Shown here: positions 58,197 to 64,000 of the stretch, piece by piece
Layout: each line of letters begins with the position of its first letter
Numbering within the stretch: position 1 is the stretch's first letter
From: Cubamyces lactineus
Lineage: Eukaryota > Basidiomycota > Agaricomycetes > Polyporales > Polyporaceae
Assembly (NCBI GenBank): GCA_022376465.1
Contig: JACDTU010000021.1
Span: forward strand, 372,001-436,000
Length of the DNA: 64,000 nucleotides
Direction: 5' to 3'
Made by a program: the position numbers and the translations under genes
The notes under the pieces: generated by a model
What the model saw: the letters and a program-made list of their open reading frames with translations, nothing else
Database searches by the model: none
What the model was told of the DNA's origin: nothing

Positions 58197-60210
58197 CCGT
58201 TGAAGCGTCTAACCCACCCGTAAGGGAAGGATACTACTCAGGCCGAGAGCCTTTGTAGGTCGAGGCCTGCTGGCGGGGGAGAGGGGAAAGGACGCGAAGG
58301 AGAGGGGAGGTTGGAGTCGGGTGCCCTGTGTCTGGCGCGAACCGTAGCAAAGCCTAGGACCAAAGGGAGTGGGTAGAGAGGGTTGGCTGGCCTTTGCGAA
58401 AGACGCGATGCTGGCGAGAGCGCAGGGAAAGGGTTCGCGGATACACTGGGAAGAAAAAAAGGGGAAGGGGCCAAGGGGAGAAGAGCGCGGGCTGTCGATT
58501 TCGCAAATGTCGCGGAGTTTCGCAGATTTTCGCAACACGCGGTTTCGCAAACTTTTCGCGGAGTCTGTTCTCGTGGCTTCGCGCCGTTTCGCAGCTAAGT
58601 GGTTTCGCAGATCTTCGCAGGGTCGTCGCAAGGGTTCGCAGTTCGCAGTTCGCAAGGGTTCGCAGTTCGCAGTTCGCAGTTTCGCAGTTCGCAAGTTCGC
58701 AGATTTCGCAAGGTCGTAAATATCACCAGTGAGAGACCCTAAGGGTATGGGGGAAGGGAATCTGTATTGTCCAACCTCGCAAAGGGTACAGAGATGGGAG
58801 AGGATGGGAGAGGATGTCGCAGGTTCGCTGGATGGAAAGGGAAGGAGGGGAGCACTGCTAGCCTTGCAATCCACAGGCTTCACGTCTTCGTGTCTTCGCA
58901 GACTTCACAGTTGCAAGCTTCGCAGGTTCGTGGTTGGCAGGTTCGCAGCAGTCGCAGAGTATATGAAGGAAAGGAGGGGAACGCAGCTAGCTTTTACACA
59001 AACTCCCACAATCCTGCAGACGTAGCACTCGCAACTTCGCACTCTGAACTCGCAGGGTTTCGCAGGTTTCGCAGGCTTTGGGGGTTTGCTGTCTTCACAG
59101 TTCGCAGTCGCAGGGTTCGCTGTTGCAGGGTTCACAGTCGCAGGGCTCGCAGTCGCAGGCCAAAGATTCGTAAGGTGTCAAGTTATAGATTAGCAGAGGA
59201 CGTGTGTACAGAAGAAGGATTGCAGCTGAAAGACTCTAGCAGTAGTGAAGGGAAGTGGGGATGTGTGGTCTGGTGGGGAAGGGGCGAAGTTCTCCGTCCG
59301 CCAGCCCTCGGAGGGAGGAGCGTATGGTACTCGACTCTGGAGGGGGGGATGCTGTGCTACAGTCCATCAAGTCTTGGCGAGGCCGCCTGGCCTCATCGCG
59401 GGGCCAGCTCGCCACGCGACCTCTCCGCAGCCTCCTATAGGCTCTGCTCTACCTCTTGCGCCATATGGCGCCATTCCGCATTGTTTCCGTCGGCCGATAC
59501 GGTCCGTAGCTGGGCACAACACATCCGCGAGGGCAGGGGGAGGGGAGTGCAGATCCACAGGAGTCCAAGAGCGCAGGCGCGAGTGCTCCAGGTGTGTGCA
59601 AAGGGTCCCGCGGACGTGCGAAGAGTTGCGCGAGGTCGCGACTGGCAAAGGTGTAGATGAGACCGCCGCGGAAAGGAGGGGAGACACCGCAGCGATAGCC
59701 CTCTGCTCTGACTCTGGACCGGCACCATGCGCATCACCGTGTGAGTGCACTAAGTGCACCGCGAGGCTAGCAAGTGTGCCACGCTCTAGCACATCCCTGT
59801 CGGCTTGAGGGTGGCTCGCAAATGATGTAGCGCCATCTTCGCTGACTTTCGCTGGCTTGCTATAGCCTGTCAAGGAGGGTAGGCAGCTCGCAAGTGATGC
59901 AGAGTGTTCGCGGGAGGGGTGGTGGCTTCGCAGGAGGAGCAGTGTCTTTGCGGGAGGAGTAGTGTGCTCGCAAGGGAATAGGATGTGTTCGCGTGATGCG
60001 CCAGACCAGGATGGAAGAGAGATGCGAAGGGGAAGTCACTGAGGGGAGTTGCAGAGTCGCATGAGAGGGAGCAGAGGCTTCGCCAGACAGTACATTAGAG
60101 GGAGAGCCTTCGCGCGAGGGCTGCTAGCACAAGAGGCAGCTGGAGGGCGCAGTTAGCGAAGGTGCGAGTTTGTTCTTCTGAGCCTAGGCAGGCAACATGC
60201 GCATCACCGT
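58197..60210 (+). repeat. Large direct repeat, copy 1
   Basis: First of two head-to-tail copies starting ccgttgaagcgtctaaccc. About 1.17 kb (58197-59370) is almost identical to 60328-61515. Then 59371-59735 is clearly diverged from its partner; about 265 bp after that has no partner; and 60001-60210 is again essentially identical to 61879-62088. Open frames inside it (Arg/Ser/Pro-rich) are products of the repeat composition, not genes. The sequence is dense in TTCGCAG-like words. Confidence 0.85.
58630..58716 (+). repeat. TTCGCAG heptamer array, copy 1
   Basis: Core array of tandem gttcgca units with occasional aaggg or extra-T interruptions. About two units shorter than the matching array in copy 2. 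Degenerate heptamers extend through 58500-59160. Confidence 0.85.
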
Positions 60211-60327
60211 TTTCATAGAAATACAAATTTTACTTTTGGTGGGTCCAAAAATTGGCCGCACCGCCTAAAAAATCGCAAAAAGCCCGAAAAAATGCGCAAA
60301 TGATTCCTCTCTTGGAAACACATCATT

Positions 60328-62088
60328 CCGTTGAAGCGTCTAACCCACCCGTAAGGGAAGGATACTACTCGGGCCGAGAGCCTTTGTAGGTCGAGGCCTG
60401 CTGGCGGGGGAGAGGGGAAAGGACGCGAAGGAGAAGGGAGGTTGGAGTCGGGTGCCCTGTGACTGGCGCGAACCGTAGCAAAGCCTAGGACCAAAGGGAG
60501 TGGGTAGAGAGGGTTGGCTGGCCTTTGCGAAGGACGCGACGCTGGCGAGAGTGCAGGGAAAGGGTTCGCGGATACACGGGGAAGGAGAAAGGGGGAAGGG
60601 GACAAGGGGAGAGGAGCGCGGGCTGTCGATTTCGCCAATGTCGCGGAGTTTCGCAGGTTTTCGCAACACGCGGTTTCGCAAACTTTTCGCGGAGTCTGTC
60701 CTCGTGGCTTCACGCCGTTTCGCAGCTAAGTGGTTTCGCAGATCTTCGCAAGGTCGTCGCAAGGGTTCGCAGTTCGCAGTTCGCAAGGGTTCGCAGTTCG
60801 CAGTTCGCAGTTCGCAGTTCGCAGTTCACAGTTCGCAAGTTCGCAGATTTCGCAAGGTCGTAAATATCACAAGTGAGAGACCCTAAGGGTATGGGGGAAG
60901 GGCATCTGTATTGTCCAACCTCGCAAAGGGTACAGAGATGGGAGAGGATGGGAGAGGATGTCGCAGGTTCGCTGGATGGAAAGGGAAGGAGGGGAGCACT
61001 GCTAGCCTTGCAATCCACAGGCTTCACGTCTTCGTGTCTTCGCAGACTTCACAGTTGCAAGCTTCGCAGGTTCGTGGTTGGCAGGTTCGCAGCAGTCGCA
61101 GAGTATATGAAGGAAAGGAGGGGAACGCAGCTAGCTTTTACACAAACTCCCACAATCCTGCAGACGTAGCACTCGCAACTTCGCACTCTGAACTCGCAGA
61201 GTTTCGCAGGTTTCGCAGGCTTTGGGGGTTTGCTGTCTTCACAGTTCGCAGTCGCAGGGTTCGCTGTTGCAGGGTTCACAGTCGCAGGGCTCGCAGTCGC
61301 AGGCCAAAGATTCGTAAGGTGTCAAGTTATAGATTAGCAGAGGACGTGTGTACAGAAGAAGGATTGCAGCTGAAAGACTCTAGCAGTAGTGAAGGGGAGT
61401 GGGGATGTGTGGTCTGGTGGGGAAGGGGCGAAGTTCTCTGTCCGCCAGCCCTCGGAGGGAGGAGCGTATGGTACTCGACTCTGGAGGGGGGGGATGCTGT
61501 GCTACAGTCCATCAAGTCTTGGCAAGTCCGCGTGGCCTCGCCGCGAGGCTGACTCACTATGCAGCCTCTCCGCGACCTCCTATAGGCTCTGTGCTGCCCC
61601 TTGCGTGATATGGCGCCATTCCGCGAGGTTTCCGTCGGACAATGCGGTCCGTAGGTGGGCGTGACACGTCCGCGAGGTCGAGGAGATGAATGCGGGACCA
61701 GGGATGTGCGCGCGAACTGCTCCGCTCGCGCGCGAAGGGTTTCGCGAAGGTGTGAAGGCGCGAAGCGTCGCGTGGAGTCGCAGCTAGCGGGAGCAGGATT
61801 GAAGGAGAAGGAAGCGGGGATCGCGAAGTCACGCCGGCGCTCTGCTCCGAGCCTGGGATGGCACCATGCGCATTAGCGCCAGACCAGGATGGAAGAGAGA
61901 TGCGAAGGGGAAGTCACTGAGGGGAGTTGCAGAGTCGCATGAGAGGGAGCAGAGGCTTCGCCAGACAGTACATTAGAGGGAGAGCCTTCGCGCGAGGGCT
62001 GCTAGCACAAGAGGCAGCTGGAGGGCGCAGTTAGCGAAGGTGCGAGTTTGTTCTTCTGAGCCTAGGCAGGCAACATGCGCATCACCGT
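60328..62088 (+). repeat. Large direct repeat, copy 2
   Basis: Second copy, separated from copy 1 by an AT-richer 117-bp linker (60211-60327). The offset to copy 1 is 2131 bp before the heptamer array and 2144 bp after it, because of two extra heptamers here. It drops to 1878 bp after a 267-bp segment missing from this copy. Both copies end in gcaacatgcgcatcaccgt, and a related ggcaccatgcgcat occurs at 59722 and 61860, at the edge of the diverged block. Confidence 0.85.
60764..60860 (+). repeat. TTCGCAG heptamer array, copy 2
   Basis: Tandem gttcgca units, the longer of the two arrays, with uninterrupted runs at 60790-60830. Confidence 0.85.
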
Positions 62089-62452
62089 GCCAGATATGAG
62101 TGTGGCAGAGAGGAAGAAGAGGCCGGAAAAAAATGCTGAGTTTGACCTTCAAGCCTCACAGACTCACAGACGCCCACCTAAACATAAGCGCTGAGCCGCT
62201 TCTGGACTTCGCAATCAACGTGAATCACCTTTGGAATCTAATTCTGACGATCTGAAGTGTACAGGCTCGTTTTGACCGGAAAGGCGGCGACGTGGGCAGT
62301 CCTCAAGCAGAGGCGGTATCTTCAGGTCTCGTGAGGGGTGATGATGGCTCTGAAGGCCGTTCTGAACTATCCTTGCAAAGCTTATGTTGTCTGCGCTCGA
62401 CGGGCGCTTATATCATGGAAAGTGTTCACTTGGGCCAGATACAGTATTTGAG

Positions 62453-63170
62453 CGCCAGGTGGAAAATGACCCCCAGGTGGAAAATCACCAGCGCTGTCCT
62501 CCCTCATGTAATGCGCCACTCATGCACCCCATGCAATGAAGCAATCATATTAACATCGTGATGCTTCCTTGTGTTCCGATTCCCTCCTGCACATTGCAGT
62601 CTCGCCAACGAACAATATGTATACTCTCCAATTGAAATCAGTGAATATAATTTGTTGATTCTTAACAGCGCACTGCGGGAATCCCTCAATATATCCCCTA
62701 TGGCGCAACACACACACCTGCACACTCAGAATGAACATGCGGGGAGAGCTGTACTTCGCGCTGCATGTAATATGAGTATCGCATGTAGGGGCAACGTCAC
62801 GTGATTGCTTCGGACGTTGCGCGAACATCAGATGACAATGTTGAGCTGCCCAAAAAAGGCTCTTTGGTGGGCCAATGATGTGGTGAGGCCTTCTGCTCCC
62901 TGACTCAGTACATTCAGCGGAATGCAACATGAATGGCCGAGGGTATGAACGGGGATATGTGACATCATCGTGACCTATGTGACCGCCTGCTTTACGCACA
63001 GTGTGCCCTTGGGAGGACACTAGGTCTTTGAACTATTGCAAGGAGGGCTTGGGCCCATATAATTCTGAGCACCCCTACTGAAATTCTATGGACATCAACG
63101 TTTTAGAAATGGAAACTACATTCAACTATCCCTCTGTGACATCACGGCGCTTCAGGTTTTCCACCTGGCG
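62453..63170. mobile_element. Possible 718-bp non-autonomous inverted-repeat element
   Basis: CGCCAGGTGGAAAA at 62453-62466 is matched by its perfect 14-bp reverse complement at 63157-63170. A second direct CCAGGTGGAAAAT lies just inside the left end (62473-62485), giving a subterminal repeat. No coding capacity inside. I could not identify a clear target-site duplication, so the boundaries and element nature are tentative. Confidence 0.35.
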
Positions 63171-64000
63171 GTCATCCCGACAAATTGGGTGCCACCAAGC
63201 TGTCCCCCTTCTTCCGTGCCCCGCCCAGTTATCTCCCTCGCCATATCAAAACTATACAACATTGAAGGTATATCACCGAAGCGCGACATAACAGGAAGAC
63301 TGCGCTGGGTCTTGCGTTTGCAGCGGATCACGCGAAAACCGCATTCCGTCTGACGGTCAAATACTGTATTTGGCCGCCCCTCAAAACTCACGGGAAAAAC
63401 CCCGGACAACTCATTCTGGATGATTTTATCCCTTCTAAGTTGATAAGTACATTCACAAAGCCAGAAATTTGATGGCAACAACCCAAAAGTAGGTTTGTTG
63501 GCTTTGATTGTCCGCAACTGTACGCGTGTAGTTGCGCGCACACTTCCCGTCTTCGTGATTTTGCATGGTAGCCTCCAAATATTGGATTGCGCGGCCTGCG
63601 GTAATCAATAAACAGATTTGAGCTAGCTAGGCGTAGTGTGGGTCAAGCTGTTGCCAACGCTGCTCTGCGCGGCCGGCAGTGACCAAAACCTTCCATAGTA
63701 CCGACGCCCTGCTTTACTGGATGTGAAATGGATGTGCCCTCATGCAAACAAGTGATGCGGTCTAGAACGAGAGTCATCCGAATCGTGACAGAGGTTGTAT
63801 GAGAGACCAAGTTCACAAGACCACCGGCGAGACTACGGTCTTGTCCTGGATGCCGCCATTCGGCGCCACGTGGCACATGGGCGCCAACAGGACCAAAACG
63901 CTGCAGCCAGCTTGAACTTGTTGAACTCGTTCGTCCTGCTGCCAACGTCGATGGACCTGTACTTCCAATGCCCTGCGGCGCTTTAAGGGTAATGCACAAC
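63171..64000. other. Right end of window, nothing recognised
   Basis: Frames of about 120 codons on the minus strand (63152-63541, 63643-63999) have no family motif. No RNA gene seen. Confidence 0.4.

Noticed and set aside
58209..61664. Arg/Ser/Pro-rich frames up to 297 codons in the duplicated repeat
   Set aside because: They follow the heptamer composition (a 7-bp unit cycles all frames) and occur in both copies; no protein family.

Overview
This window is nuclear DNA from a basidiomycete fungus, almost certainly an Agaricomycete; Polyporales is my best guess, by inference only. The evidence is short (about 50-65 bp) GT-AG introns in nearly every gene, Agaricomycete-type proteins (a DUF6533 membrane protein, a small secreted protein, an F-box/LRR-like protein), and above all a cluster of STE3-type pheromone receptors mixed with tiny CAAX-ended pheromone precursors. 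That combination is the B (pheromone/receptor, P/R) mating-type locus of mushroom-forming fungi.

Layout. 1-21 kb is an ordinary flank: the 3' part of mrd1, an alpha/beta hydrolase, an MCT-type transporter, the proteasome subunit gene rpn9, a double-telobox Myb protein (Tay1/Teb1-like), a second MFS transporter and a DUF6533 membrane protein. 21.9-38.6 kb is a transition zone: receptor R1, a many-exon Gly/Pro-rich protein, a small secreted protein, a conserved coiled-coil membrane protein, a long-tailed receptor R2 that looks like the non-mating-type STE3 class, and an F-box/LRR-like protein. 39.4-57.4 kb is the core mating locus, in the order R3(+), P1(+), P2(-), P3(+), R4(-), P4(-), P5(-), P6(+), R5(+), P7(-). 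That gives seven pheromone precursor candidates and three receptors in 18 kb (five receptors in the whole window). 58.2-62.1 kb is a large direct duplication built partly of TTCGCAG-type heptamers. 62.4-64 kb holds a possible 718-bp inverted-repeat element and nothing else I recognise.

How the parts work together. By family knowledge, the precursors are farnesylated at the CAAX cysteine, trimmed and exported. They are then sensed by STE3-type seven-helix receptors of a compatible partner, signalling through a G protein and MAPK cascade to HMG-box factors. R3 and R4 are close paralogues; R1 and R5 share a different set of motifs, so at least two specificity families are present. P4 and P5 end in almost the same mature peptide. 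P1 has an intron placed exactly between the CAAX motif and the stop codon, so splicing decides whether a prenylatable pheromone is made. The heptamer ATTGTCC/GGACAAT, which contains an HMG-box-like core, is concentrated in the 39-54 kb segment and often lies 80-220 bp upstream of mating genes.

Gene models were joined by eye from reading frames and splice signals. Exon coordinates given are those I could check for phase. No database search was possible.
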